Translations under genes and position numbers: made by a program
In this document: piece by piece, positions 1 to 11,221 of the stretch
Layout of the letters: every line of letters starts with the position of its first letter
Numbering within the stretch: the stretch's first letter is position 1
From: Thinopyrum elongatum
Taxonomy: Eukaryota; Streptophyta; Magnoliopsida; Poales; Poaceae
DNA length: 64,000 nucleotides
Assembly: GCA_011799875.1 (NCBI GenBank)
Contig: CM022303.1
Span: forward strand, 188,456,088 to 188,520,087
Direction of reading: 5' to 3'
Notes under the pieces: generated by a model
The model's database searches: none
What the model saw: only the letters and a program-made list of their open reading frames with translations
What the model was told of the DNA's origin: nothing

Positions 1-8
1 TAGATTCA

Positions 9-144
9 CAATCGTGGGGCAGTCACAATCCAAACAAAACTTGCACATACAGATTGGGTACTTTTCTTACCTCAGTAGAATTGTATTGCAGTTCTGTAAA
101 ATCATGGGGCAGTCACAATCCTAACAAAACTTGCACGTACAGAT
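9..144. repeat. Short direct repeat, two copies 90 bp apart
   Basis: A roughly 45-bp segment beginning near position 10 (containing GGGGCAGTCACAATCC) recurs near position 100 with a few substitutions. The spacer between the copies is AT-rich. No coding function is evident, and an open frame that spans it resembles nothing I recognise. It is probably a local tandem duplication cut by the left edge of the window. Confidence 0.6.
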
Positions 145-814
145 TCGGTAATGAATTCATCTCTGATAATGATTCGACTATGTTCTGTGCAAACAAGAGA
201 GGACTGCTTCAGCAAAAGTACCAAGTAACAATCAGCAGTAGCATCAATGCTAGCATCATTCAACAAGTCCCTGTCGATTCATTTACATTCGCAGAACATC
301 AAATTCTTTATTATTCCATGCGTCAAGGAGCAAAGATTCACTATAATCAGAACCAAAATAAAGGGAAACTATTACTGAACGCTGTCACGCCTGCTGATTC
401 TCATTTACATTCATAGAACATCAAATGCAGGAAAACAACCATAGAAGAAATGTTCGGAAAAGAATTAATTTGCAAGAAACAAAAATAATTTGTCCTTATA
501 CTGGCAGGAACAAGCAGAACTGTCTCAAACTACGACATGCAGGGTAGCACATCGAAAATAAAGGGAACACAATAAACATAAAAGCAATGAAGACAAAGAA
601 AAATATACCCGCACTCTCCTTTCGAGAGTAAGTCTTACAAAGTAAGATCATCCAACTTCTTCTCAAGTTTATTCTTCGCCTCCCGGAGTGCACCAGCTTC
701 ATTTGCAGTCTAAAGAAGCAATCATGCATAAGAATACTCCCAATGAACACCAATAAAACAAAGACGTTACACAAGCTCGGAAATTACGAACAGTAACATT
801 TGCAAAAGAAATCA

Positions 815-922
815 GAGATAACATTAGATTAGGATGCTTTTCTTTTAGGTGAGATAACATTAGATTAGCATGTTTTTCTTTTAGGTGAGATAACATTAGA
901 TTAGGATGTTTTTCTTTTAGGT
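815..922. repeat. Tandem repeat, 3 x 36 bp
   Basis: Three consecutive 36-bp units start at 815, 851 and 887. Each begins GAGATAACATTAGATTAG and ends in CTTTTCTTTTAGGT-like sequence, with one to two differences between units. The period is a multiple of three, so the minus strand reads as a 12-residue repeat. The AT-rich context suggests a minisatellite rather than a protein repeat. Confidence 0.85.
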
Positions 923-1917
923 GTATATGGTTGTTAGGACCAGCTCTAAACATAAACAACATTAATCAGGAAAGGTGGTGGGCTTTCCCTCTCAACCTCG
1001 GCGACATAGCCAGCCTACCTACATTCCTCAGAGTCACCGGTCTTCAGCGACAATGAAACAACATTCAGAAGACCCTCTTCTTGGAATTAACCTGACCCTC
1101 AATATCCTAGCCATATCTAATAAAGATTTTTATTCTAAACTGCACAGCTGTTGCTTGACATGGTGCTGACAGGTGGCTCCCCCAAACGAGTCGACAACAA
1201 CAAAGGAAATCCCAGTAGCATATTACGAAGAATCCGGACATAAGCATAGGTTCACGATAGATGGCAGGGCTGGAGGCGCAATTTGTATACTAATGGCATC
1301 ATGACACTAAATAGAGGGTTATCTTACGCAATGGTATATATGCTATAGTGTGTGAATTTTGCAGAATCAAAATCATTCTAGACACAGACTTACTGTAACA
1401 TCCCCGGACAAACAAAATAATACACTGTAACATTATAATTAGTGGCAGTTACTCTGTCTTGATGTAATTGATACATATAAATGAAATCACTCTATTGCAG
1501 TGACCAATTCACTCTCATACTGAGCTAAAAAGATTGTATATTTACTCGTCCTTGAGAATCAAAACAAGAATGTGCTCATAGGAGCAAGTTCGTTCTAGCC
1601 ATGTTTTGGAAGCTGTATAATCAAACAAAAAAGAATTTAAAATATATTACACACACAACATTTAATGAGGACATCCGTGTTGAGGTCTATGAATGTGCTC
1701 ATAGGAGCAATCTCAACATAATTAACATCCGTATTAACGAGCTCAATTTGCATAGAAATATACGTAAACGGATTTCAAGTGAAAAGAATATTTCAATGTT
1801 TTTTTGGATCAACTTTCGGAGTGTTAATTTTATCAACTTTCAGAGTGCTTTTCCTGAAGGCATAAGTGGAAGCTTTGGACAGTATAATAGACCAATTAAG
1901 TAATAACGATCCGATGG
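923..1917. other. AT-rich stretch without recognised gene
   Basis: I see no convincing coding region. A 20-bp direct repeat (GAATGTGCTCATAGGAGCAA) occurs at 1568-1587 and 1691-1710. The short open frames here show no recognisable domain. Confidence 0.5.
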
Positions 1918-2450
1918 TCAAAGAAATATATAACAGCCATACATCCATTTGGAAAAGACCAAGGCAGCCCACCCTAGATCAGATTCGTACAATACAGTAG
2001 TACACATAAGTTTTCTTGCGGGTAAAACTAACAGGCAAGCGATCCAGAAGGTGAATGAAGGGAAGAATACCTGGACGAGGACCTCCCATGAATACATGAC
2101 GCCTTTGTCTTTGAAGTTCCCATAAAACCTGAAGCACCAACTACCGTTGAGAAGGGGCATTTCCCATGGCGTCGGGGTCATTGTCCTAATCGACGGCTCG
2201 GACTGCACTTCCGGGTATTGCAGCACGGTGTAGGCGAGAAGCTGTGAGTCCAGGACGGCAACATGTCATGGCCGAGGAATACTGGCTTGAACTAATTCGT
2301 CCAGACATTCGCAAACAGTTGCATGAGGTTGATGATGGGCACCACATATCTTGACGGCCACGAGGTGTGTGACTTGTAACTGAAGAAGGCCCCGCCTCCG
2401 TCGCCTCATGAGTCACCGCCACCCATTCCGGCGCTGCTTCCGACGGTGAG
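1918..2450 (-). other. Coding-like minus-strand stretch, unrecognised, probably a gene remnant
   Basis: The minus strand has higher GC than its surroundings and two overlapping open frames in different phases (2186-2422 and 1918-2226). The residues look protein-like: Gly/Asp-rich, then aromatic-rich, then a hydrophobic stretch around FFPSFTFWIACLLVLP that could be a membrane segment. Reading one continuous product needs a phase change near 2230 and passes a stop near 2300. This fits an exon pair or a decayed gene. I do not recognise the family. A spurious open frame is the main alternative. Confidence 0.25.
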
Positions 2451-3229
2451 ATCCACCACCACGTGGTCTCCAGTCACCAATATACAATGGCCATCAGCTA
2501 AACAACCACAATATAGAAATTACCACATGAGCTGCATATTTGCAAGGTGACCCAAAGCTTCTTAAGTATTGGTTACATTTTTAATCCATCTGATCAATAT
2601 TCCAACCATATATGGCATAATTGTCTCCATGTATTCAGTGATTACAAAAACTGAATTATAATTGTAAGAAAAGGCCAAGTTACTTTCAAGTTGCATGCAA
2701 AGTCGAATGGTAAATATGAGTACGCAATGGATGGATCACCATATGTATTAAGCAACCTAAATTCATGAACTAATTCTTACCTCTAATACTTCTAGCTAGT
2801 CCATCGGTGAGTGCAGTTCCTGACAACAAGTGCACCATACTTCAAGACCTACAATGTCCAGCACATGAAAACATCATTAGGCGTGTTGCACCAATGCAGT
2901 AGTACGCCGAGCGTTCCACAACAGAAATGAGGCAGTGTACTGGCTCACCAAATTTGTTATGTAAAACATAATGGAAATCACATAACACATGATTTGGAGA
3001 AAACAATCATTTGTCAGTCCAAACTCCAAAAGGAAAAATGCCCCTACACAAGATGTAATAGATTATTTCCCAATCCTACAGGCTTGATTGACAATAATAT
3101 GCCATCACAGATTACTCTATGTTAATGAACACTAACGACCTAGATTGGCATCTCTAAGCAACCCAGCGCTCACTAAGCTAAGCTAGGAAGCATCACACAT
3201 CTCAACACCTCCAACAAACAGGGTGCAGA
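2451..3229. other. Unassigned AT-rich interval
   Basis: I see no coding region, RNA gene or recognisable transposon terminus. If the 3.3-3.7 kb block is a gene start, this could be its intron. Confidence 0.4.
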
Positions 3230-3329
3230 GCATCAGGGGAGTTGGGCGGAGGGTAGATTTGGCATGAATCCAACGGTAAACCTACGTATGCCAGCAGCAG
3301 GAAACCACATGAACCGATGCCTTGACTGC

Positions 3330-3720
3330 ATATCACACACCCGTGAGACATGGGGAATCAAACCAGAAAAAATATCATGAGAGGTGACACAAGCACAACG
3401 TACCAACGATGGCCGCCGCCGGAGTGGATCGGAGAAGGGGATGAGCCTACGGGCTGGGTGCTCCGCCCGTCGCGCTGTTGGTCGACCACGACGGAGATCG
3501 GGATCCCTCTTTCTCGGCGGAGAGGCGGCGGCTTGGCTTGCGGACAAGCGACGGATCGCCTAAGGGAAGCGAGGAGTCCGAAGGCGAGCGACGAGGGAAG
3601 CGAGGCACGGAGCAGCAGGAAGCTGGGCTGGTCGACGAGCTCCTGGCGGCGGCGCAGGAACCCTAGTGCGTGCGAGGCTACCGGGGAGAGGATGCTCGCG
3701 CGAGGAGAGGGAGGGGAGTG
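3330..3720 (-). promoter_or_regulatory. Possible 5' end (UTR/first exon) of a minus-strand plant gene
   Basis: On the minus strand a CpG-rich block begins near a CTAGGGTTCC motif, typical of grass 5' leaders, and runs through Arg/Pro/Ser-type codons without a good ATG-initiated frame. It then meets a donor-like site (TTGGTACGT, near 3400). About 75 bp further on there is an acceptor-like TGTGTGATATGCAG followed by TCAAGG. This looks like a 5' leader with a short intron. The downstream coding exons are not identifiable, although the stretch near 2 kb is a weak candidate. It may be a decayed or captured promoter fragment. Confidence 0.3.
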
Positions 3721-4662
3721 GTTCGTGCGTGGGGATGGTTTTTTTTTTTGGCTGCGTGCGTGGGATGGGGTGGGGGGGGAGGGGACGAAAAAAATCCATG
3801 CGAAAAAAACCCAGACAAAAGTGGTGGGACGAAAAAAACCTGGACGCAATCCTACCAACTGCTTCATTAGGAGTAGAGATAGGGCCAAGTACCAACCACC
3901 CGCTCGTAATACTTGAGTTGGGCTCTTGGTGAGATCTGCGCTGGCCCGACGAAGTGAACGTGTTCCGTGAATTTCCTAAGAAAAATAAATACCAATTAGA
4001 CTTTCTTAAGGCATTCAGTAGCATTCCAAACATATTTAAAATTACATCGAGGTCCATATGCAAACGAACGACCATTATCGCCGTAGAGAACGAGCCGTCG
4101 ACGCGCTATAGCTACTCCCTTATCAGAGCCGGCTTAACCTTGTCTACGACAACCCAAATGTTTTCTTGAGCCGCTGCTAAGAACCAGTGCTCTAGATCCG
4201 CAGTCGTCACTGTTGTATCCTTGAATCGGATCAGACGCGCCTGACACCAGATCCCTTCATGGCGCATGCATAGCGAGAAACCCTATACTTGTTGTTCCAA
4301 GGAGATGGCAGGCGGAGCACCATTTTATTCCATCCCAATGGAATAACTTGAAGAGGACTAGATCCCGGAAGACTAGCTTGAAGAAGAAGAAGGTGCTTCC
4401 ATCTGTCCGAGCGCTGTCCCCGCAAGGACTAGAAAAATCTAATCTAAACTACTAGCCATAGTCGAGGCACCGAGATCCCTCTCCCTGCCACCGGTCGTCG
4501 GAGCGGCAGGCAGAGGGGAGGCAAAACCATGCGCTCGCGATGAAGGCTAGAGAGGACAAGTTCGCCCTAGCCGCCGATTAAGAGGGGAAAGAAACGAGAC
4601 CGACTTGTACGATACACATAGTTTTCGAGCACTATTTTTTTATGAGATGTAATTGATTTTAA
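3721..4662. other. Unassigned interval, partly GC-rich
   Basis: It contains homopolymer-rich DNA near 3735-3835 and mixed-composition DNA to 4620. The short open frames on both strands have no recognisable domains and overlap one another, so I call no gene. Confidence 0.4.
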
Positions 4663-4809
4663 TACTCCATCCATTTCAAATTAGTTGAAATTTAGGTTCG
4701 TCCTAAGTCAAAATTCTTTAAGTTCGATGCAGTTTTTAAGGGTACAACTTTTGGCAGAAACCAACACTTCTACCGCTAAAATTAACTATATGGATATCAT
4801 ATAGGAGTA
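4663..4809. mobile_element. Stowaway-like (Tc1/mariner) MITE, degenerate
   Basis: A 147-bp AT-rich interval starts TACTCCATCCATTTCAAA and ends ATATAGGAGTA. The ends therefore give TA plus CTCC and its complement, as in Stowaway MITEs of grasses. Only the outermost bases are clearly inverted, so it is an old or diverged copy. No coding capacity. Confidence 0.5.
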
Positions 4810-5028
4810 TAGAGTAATGGTGTGGTGGTAAAGGATGAGACTGGAAGCCAAGCATATTATTGGCGCTATACCAACACGGCAACACAGGGAATGAGGGAAA
4901 AGTCAAAGGAGAGACTACGTGCCAGCTGTACACATCAGCAGAGCTGCTGCAGAAAGTGGACGATGGATTCCTGGAGTGTAAGTTTCAGGTTGGCAAGAAG
5001 AGATTATGTAAAAAAAAAAAACTTGGCA

Positions 5029-5045
5029 AGAAGAGATGGTGATGT
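5029..5045. repeat. 17-bp target-site duplication of the LINE (3' side)
   Basis: The sequence AGAAGAGATGGTGATGT at 5029-5045 is repeated exactly at 9988-10004, bracketing the minus-strand LINE. The T run that follows (5045-5054) is the poly(A) tail read on the plus strand. Confidence 0.93.
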
Positions 5046-5223
5046 TTTTTTTTTGGGGAAAAGGAGGTTCACTCCCGGCCTCTGCATCTGAAAGATGCAT
5101 GCGGCCATATTATTAAAAAGTACGAAGTAAACAAATTCTCAGATCCATTACATCTCGCAAACAGAGCAAAAATAAAAAGGGAAACTCATTGCCACAACCG
5201 GCAGGATAAATAGGACTAGAACA

Positions 5224-8200
5224 CTAGACGTCTATCCTATTACGAGACCGCCATCCAAACCGGTTGAAAATAGCCCGTGCTATCATCTCCCATTGGTTGC
5301 ACGCAGTAATCAAAGGCTCCCTGGAGTCCGTAGGAGTAAGTAAGGACCACGTACGGATCCATGACGTAGCTCTGAAGATGACCTGCAAGAAGGTTAAAGT
5401 ATGTTGTCTGTTAAAAATCATATCATTCCTGTAATTCCATATAGCCCAAATAAGTGCACATATTCCAATCCGAATACGAGACGCCGTAATATGATCTACT
5501 CCAGCTAGCCACGTTCCAAATAACGCTTCAATGCTAACTGGAGGAATAATGTTAAAGGCTATATGTACCGTTCGCCAAAGTAATTTCGCGAGAGGACAAT
5601 CTATGAATAAGTGTTGTATTGTTTCGTCATGATTACAAAAACAACATCATGCATTACCTACCCAACGTCGCTTAATTAAATTGTCTTTGGTGAGGATCAC
5701 TTGCTTGTGGACAAACCACATGAAAACTTTGATACGCAAGGGAACCTTAATTTTCCAGATATGTAACGATCTTGGGATTGGGCCAAAATTTATTAGATCC
5801 ATATACATAGATTTGACCGTAAAGACACCGGTTCTGGTTAATTTCCAGTGGAAGGAATCAGATTGGTCGGATAGTTGAATCTCCATCAACCTTCGCACCA
5901 AGTGTAGCCAGGAGTTCCAACGTTCCCCAACTAAGGATCTCCTAAACTGAATATTTAAGGGCACCTCCTGTAATACAGTAGCTACGTAATCTTCCTTACG
6001 TTGTACAATATTATATAAGGTGGGGTACTGTATGGCTAGAGGCGTCTTCCCTAACCACGTATCCTCCCAAAATCTTGTTGTCATCCCATTGCCAATCAAG
6101 AATTTGGCCCTACGAAAGAATAAATCTTTCGTTCTCATAAGTCCCTTCCAGAATGGCGAATCGTTAGGTCTTGCGGTAACTTGGGCCAGAGTTTTTGAAT
6201 GTAAATATTTGTTTCGTAATATCTGTGCCCACATACCGTCGGTCTCTACTGATAACCTATAGAGCCAATTACTCATTAGGCATTTATTTTTAATCTCTAG
6301 GCTTTCAATACCAAGACCCCCTTGGTCCTTAGGTCTGCAAATGATATCCCATCTTGCCAGTCGATATTTTGTCTTAAAATCATCTGATTGCCAAAAGAAT
6401 CAAGATTGATAGAAATCAAGTCTCTTCCGTACCCCTTTAGGTACTTCGAAGAAAGATAGCAGGAACATCGGCATACTCGTTGGTACTGAATTAATGAGTA
6501 CCAACCGACCTCCATAAGACATTAGCTTGCCTTTCTAGCAGGCAGCAGCTTAGTTTCTTTTCAAATCGATCCTCGATGCATTTCCACTCTTTATTAGTCA
6601 GCTTACGATGATGAATCGGGATGCCCAGATAACTGAAAGGCAGAGATCCCAATTCACATCCGAACAATTGTCTATATGCCTCTTGTTCCTCTTTGGACCT
6701 CCCAAAGCAGAACAATTCACTCTTGTGAAAATTGATTTTTAGTCTGGACAACTGTTCAAAAAGACACATCACCAGTTTCATATTCCGAGCCTTTGCGAGA
6801 TCATGCTCCATGAAAAGAATAGTGTCGTCGGCATATTGTAAGATGGATACTCCCCCATCAACCAGATGGGGAACGAGTCCACCAACTTGGCCATTCTCCT
6901 TGGCCCGGCCTATAAGAACGGTTAACATATCCGCCACTATATTGAATAAGAGAGGAGACATCGAATCACCTTGTCTCAAGCCCTTATGTGTCTGAAAGTA
7001 GTGACCGATATCATCATTAACCTTCACTCTGACACTAGCTTTTTGGACTAGGGAATCCACTTGATTCCTCCACGTCTCATTAAGACCCTTCATGCGCATT
7101 GCCTGCTGAACGAAAGGCCATTTGACTTTATCATATGCCTTTTCAAAATCCACTTTGAAGATGACCCCATCTAGCTTCTTCGAATGGATTTCATGAAGAG
7201 TTTCATGTAAGACAACAACCCCTTCTAGTATATGTCTTCCCGGCATGAAAGCCGTCTGACTCGGTTGCACCATGGAATGTACGATCCGTGTCAGTCTATT
7301 AGTACCCACTTTCGTGAATATTTTGAAACTCACATTTAAAAGACATATTGGCCTGAACTGCTCGATGCGAACTGCTTCTTCTTTCTTTGGCAACAACGTT
7401 ATCATACCAAAGTTAAGATGAAATAATTCCAAGTGGCCATTGAAGAAATCGTGAAACATAGGCATAAGATCATCTTTTATAATATGCCAACATTTCTTAT
7501 AGAATTTCGCAGGAAACCCATCTGGTCCCGGTGCTTTATTCTGTTTCATTTGTGATATTGCATCGAAAACCTCTTTCTCAGTAAACGCTGCAGACAAAAT
7601 CTCATTTTCATCTGACCGCAGTTGAGGAATATCCCCAACCACAAACTCATCCAGGGACACCGCATTACCCGCCGGCGGCCCGAATAGTTGTTTATAATAA
7701 TTCGAAATATAAGACTTGAGGTTCTTGCGCCCCACTATGGTTCCTTCATCCTGTTCAAGCTGGATGATTTTCTTTTTTCTATGTTTACCATTCACAATCA
7801 TGTGAAAAAATTGCGTATTATCGTCCCCTTGAACTACCTTAAGAACCTTAGCACGCAAGGCCCATTTCAATTCTTCTTCTCTAAGAAGAGCTCATAAGTT
7901 TTGTTCAGCATCCGACTTTGCGGCCTGTTCCGACACATCTAGCAGATTCGATTCTGCTTTCAAGTCCAAACTATCGACCAGTTCTATGAGTCTTTCTTTT
8001 TCTTGTTTGTAGATCCCACTCTCGTTTCTGGCCCAACCCCTTAAAAATTGTCTTAGGTGTCTAATCTTGTTCTGCCAACGTTCTATATTAGAACGCCCAC
8101 TAACCGGTTTCGCCCATTCTCTTGCTACAAGGGCAATGAAGTTTTCTTTTTCGAACCAGCTTAATTCGAAAGAGAAAGCGTTTTTGTTGCCAATATGTGT

Positions 8201-8905
8201 TGCGTCTCCCGAGTCTACCAGCAGCGGGGTGTGGTCTGAGATGGCCCTCTGCATCGCATGCACCGACACTAGGGGGTATTTCTGTTCCCACTCCACGCTA
8301 GCGAGTACTCTGTCCAACTTCTCATACGTTGAAATAGGTAACGTGTTGGCCCATGTGAATTGCCTACCCGTGAGTTCAATCTCTCTCAGACTGGGACTCT
8401 CAATAATCATTTTGAACATCATGGACTAACGCCCATCAAAATTGTCATTGTTCTTCTCGTCTCTCCTTCTGATTATATTAAAATCTCCTCCAACTAGGAT
8501 TGGAAGTCTTTCATCCCCGCAGATCCTAACCAGATCCGCCAGGAAGTCAGGTTTAAGTTCGGGTTGGGCTGCTCCATATACAGCCACTAGAGACCAGCGG
8601 AATCCATCCACTTTTGACCTCACTCGAAACTTAACCGCAAAATCACCTCTAACCACATTGATCACCTCTAGAGTTTCACACTTAACCCCCAACAAAATCC
8701 CGCCGGATCTTCCTCTAGGAGGTAAGCAGTGCCAATCAAAATCAATTCCGCCAGACAAAGTTCCAAGGAACTGTGAGGTGAAATTATCTCTCCCTGTTTC
8801 GAGAAGTGCTATAAAGTCAAGTTTCTGTTCTATCGATGTTTCTGCAAGGAACCTTCTTTTAGCCAAGTCTGCTAGACCTCTGCTATTCCAAAAAATTCCT
8901 TTCAT
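5224..8905 (-). pseudogene. LINE ORF2: endonuclease-reverse transcriptase, disrupted
   Basis: In plant L1 elements ORF2 nicks DNA and copies element RNA at the nick. Read from 8905 downwards, the AP-endonuclease shows FWNSRGL, the LLETG glutamate, GDFN and a late SDHTPLL motif. The reverse transcriptase (about 7870-6500) contains QYADDTILF. The C-terminus (about 6500-5224) holds a zf-RVT module with a CCFC...H...C pattern. Lesions: TAG at 8423-8425 (fits TGG to TAG), TGA near 7890 (fits CGA to TGA), a short insertion causing a frameshift near 6535, a further phase change between there and 6276, and TGA near 5647. The start at 8905 lies just after the ORF1 stop, as usual for the family. Confidence 0.9.
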
Positions 8906-8911
8906 AGGTCA

Positions 8912-9987
8912 TCATGAATTTTTTTTCTTAAGCTTAACTCTAGCACTTCTTCGAACGGCCGATGTAGGATAAACCTTCCTTTTCCAGGGACGCTTGGGTT
9001 TATCCACCTGTACCACTACATCCTTAAGACCGGATTGACCCTGAACATTACATTCTAGCGGTAAAGAATCTATATTTCCCTCAGACTCAGACTCTTCTAC
9101 CTCTACCTCGGCTTCCGAAATAGGCATGAGGTCATTACAAAAACTCTCTAGAGCCGAAATCCCTAGATTGTTAATGTCAGCCTCATTCATAGGTCTTACG
9201 GCCGCAATGTTACGAATACTCTCAGCTGCCCGCTCAGCTTCTAAGTCTAGTAAGTCATTAATAGATTTAGCAACTTCCTTCCCATTAGACCCAAGTGAAA
9301 CTCCTAAGTCATTAGCCTTACTAATAATCTCATGCTCAGGAAAATGCAAAATGGAACAACTTTTATTAAAAGACATACCTATAGTTGCCTCGACATCTCG
9401 AAGCTTGGCTGCCCTCATAGCACGCCCTAACTACAAGTCGTCCGCATCTGGCTGCTCCTGGATCCGGCTACTGACATGCTAGCCAGCCGATACCGGGTCC
9501 ATGATACCACCAAATGCAATAACCTCATCTGTAGTCCTCTCTCGGAGCACACCCTCGCCTGTCCGGGCGCAGGAAGGCGCGACCGACGTGGCACCTCCAG
9601 TCGGCGTGACCGCCGCCTCCGTCACCGGCTCAATCATGCGCCCAGCAGGCATCGTGGGTGGAGTCATAATCTGTCGAGGCACGGGATGGTGCATAGGAGA
9701 TGGCGGAACACGGGCCTCCTGCCCGCCACTCCCCTCAACGCCACTGCAACGGAATGGTGTCGAGGAGTCCGCCTGAATCCGGCCGTCTACCGGTGCGGTG
9801 ATCGACCCCAAGACCTCCTGTCTCGGTGTGGTGTCCGCACTCGGAGTACCGGGCGACACCAGAGCAGCGTCCGGCTCCAGCGGCTGCTGCTCCATAGCAC
9901 CAACCGTCGGATAAGGGCACTCGGCCGTCGGAAGTAGAGGTAACATCAACTCGGACGGATCCTCTGACTCAACCCTACGGCTCCATA
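8912..9987 (-). pseudogene. LINE ORF1 remnant, N-terminus missing
   Basis: One minus-strand frame runs from the 5' truncation point to a stop at 8912, just before ORF2. The first part (about 9987-9480) is Pro/Thr/Ser-rich. The second (9418-8912) is acidic and ends in a Lys/Arg-rich tail. In-frame TAG codons near 9479 and 9425 interrupt it, and the second fits CAG to TAG. The CCHC knuckle and RNA-binding region of plant LINE ORF1 are absent because of the truncation. The assignment rests on position and composition more than on a motif. Confidence 0.7.
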
Positions 9988-10004
9988 GAAGAGATGGTGA
10001 TGTG

Positions 10005-10528
10005 GGTTGAAATCCAAATGATGGTTTGCTTTGGCCCAATTCAGATATTTTGGAGCCATGCATGCAAGTGCAGCAAGGAACAGTGCACTACGCACTCAAT
10101 GATCAACGACGCACAGCTTCCTTCCATGATCCAATTATCCTCGTGGACCATGATCCAATTTAGATACCTCATCACTAATGCGGAGGAATCTTTTTGATTA
10201 TTAATATTTTGGAAGCGAGAGGGATCTTTTCATTGGCATGACATGAATATATACTGTACGATGATTCTTAGAATATACATGGACCCAAAGAATCAACTAG
10301 TGGCACATGATCTGTGATAGAAGAATTAAACATTTTTAAGCAATGTCTCTCTGGGCTAAACAGTTGAGAGAAGTGCCTGGGAAATGGGATAGACGCAGTA
10401 GTGTGCCAGGGTGGCTCGTTGAGATGCAGAACCACTTCCCAGGGAAGAGGTCAAGAAACCACCGTTCCTTGTGGAGGCTGGGAAAACAAATGGATAGGAA
10501 TATGAATAGTGTTGAGCGTGAACAGGAG
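10005..10528. other. Unassigned interval between two LINE insertions
   Basis: Mixed-composition DNA. The only open frames are short and lack recognisable features, and I see no transposon terminus. Confidence 0.4.
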
Positions 10529-10542
10529 ACCTATGGAGCCTT

Positions 10543-10751
10543 GCCGAAAAAGGTTTTCGTCCCGCTTTATATATAAAGCAAACCACCGAGCACAATATCC
10601 AACAATGTACCGACAAACGAACACACACACACTGCCACCGCACGCAAAGTCTCACAATACAACAACCACACGCAAACACACCAAATAACAAAGAAGGTTC
10701 TGCTGCGGGCACAGCTCAACAAGCCCAACACACACAACAAGGACACACACA
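10543..10751 (-). mobile_element. Short non-LTR retroposon (LINE 3'-end copy)
   Basis: A 209-bp insert is flanked by a 14-bp direct repeat (ACCTATGGAGCCTT at 10529-10542 and 10752-10765). On the minus strand it ends with TTTATATATAAAGCGGGAC and CGAAAACCTTTTTCGGC. From memory this resembles the 3' ends of grass LINEs. It lacks an obvious poly(A) run and any coding capacity. A SINE is the alternative. Confidence 0.68.
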
Positions 10752-10945
10752 ACCTATGGAGCCTTAGTAACTTACTACGCAAAATATATTTGTTTTCCCA
10801 GCTCACGATACGCGCCTCTCGCTGTAATCAGTATGGATAGGACTGCTCGGTTTGCACCGCCAGGTTTTCAATTACATGCCCCCCTTGTGTGATAAAACTT
10901 GTGAGACTCTAACTGATATTAAATATGTTTTCCACACTAATTCTA

Positions 10946-11208
10946 TACCCCCTCCGTTTCTTTTGTACTTCGCATATAAGATTTGTTTGAAGACAAACTA
11001 CAGAAAGTTTGATCTAATTTATATTAAAAAAATATCAAGATCTACAATACTAAAGTTATATAGTGCGAACGTTAATTTCACGATGCATCTAATAATATTG
11101 ATTTCATATTGTGGATGTTGATATTTTTCTATAAAGTTGATCAAACTTTACAAAGAATGGCTTCATACAAAATTTATATGCAGACTAAAAACAAAAGGAG
11201 GGAATCTA
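10946..11208. mobile_element. Stowaway-like MITE
   Basis: A 263-bp AT-rich element has inverted ends: CCCCCTCCGTTTCTTTTGT on the left, and AACAAAAGGAGGG with GAATCTA on the right, beside TA dinucleotides. This terminal sequence is characteristic of Tc1/mariner-derived Stowaway MITEs in grasses. It has no coding capacity. Confidence 0.75.
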
Positions 11209-11221
11209 CTATATATAAATA

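Larger units (their letters stand above)
5046..9987 (-). mobile_element. L1-type LINE (plant non-LTR retrotransposon), 5'-truncated
   Basis: A 4.94-kb minus-strand element is bounded by an exact 17-bp target duplication. Its 3' end is marked by a T tract on the plus strand at 5045-5054. In element order it carries an ORF1 remnant, an ORF2 with AP endonuclease, reverse transcriptase and a C-terminal zinc-binding module, and about 170 bp of 3' UTR. The 5' end lies inside ORF1, with no nucleic-acid-binding N-terminus, as expected of target-primed reverse transcription that stopped early. Both ORFs are broken by nonsense codons or frameshifts, so the copy is dead. Confidence 0.92.

Noticed and set aside
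815..922. A CRISPR-like array
   Set aside because: The 36-bp units are directly adjacent with no unique spacers, and the sequence is plant nuclear DNA. It is a minisatellite.
3350..4075. Several frames of 170-188 codons on both strands
   Set aside because: They overlap in opposite orientations in a GC-rich and homopolymer-rich block. A leader exon explains the composition better.
10343..10576. A small gene at 10.3-10.6 kb
   Set aside because: The frame ends inside the LINE-derived copy and has no recognised features.
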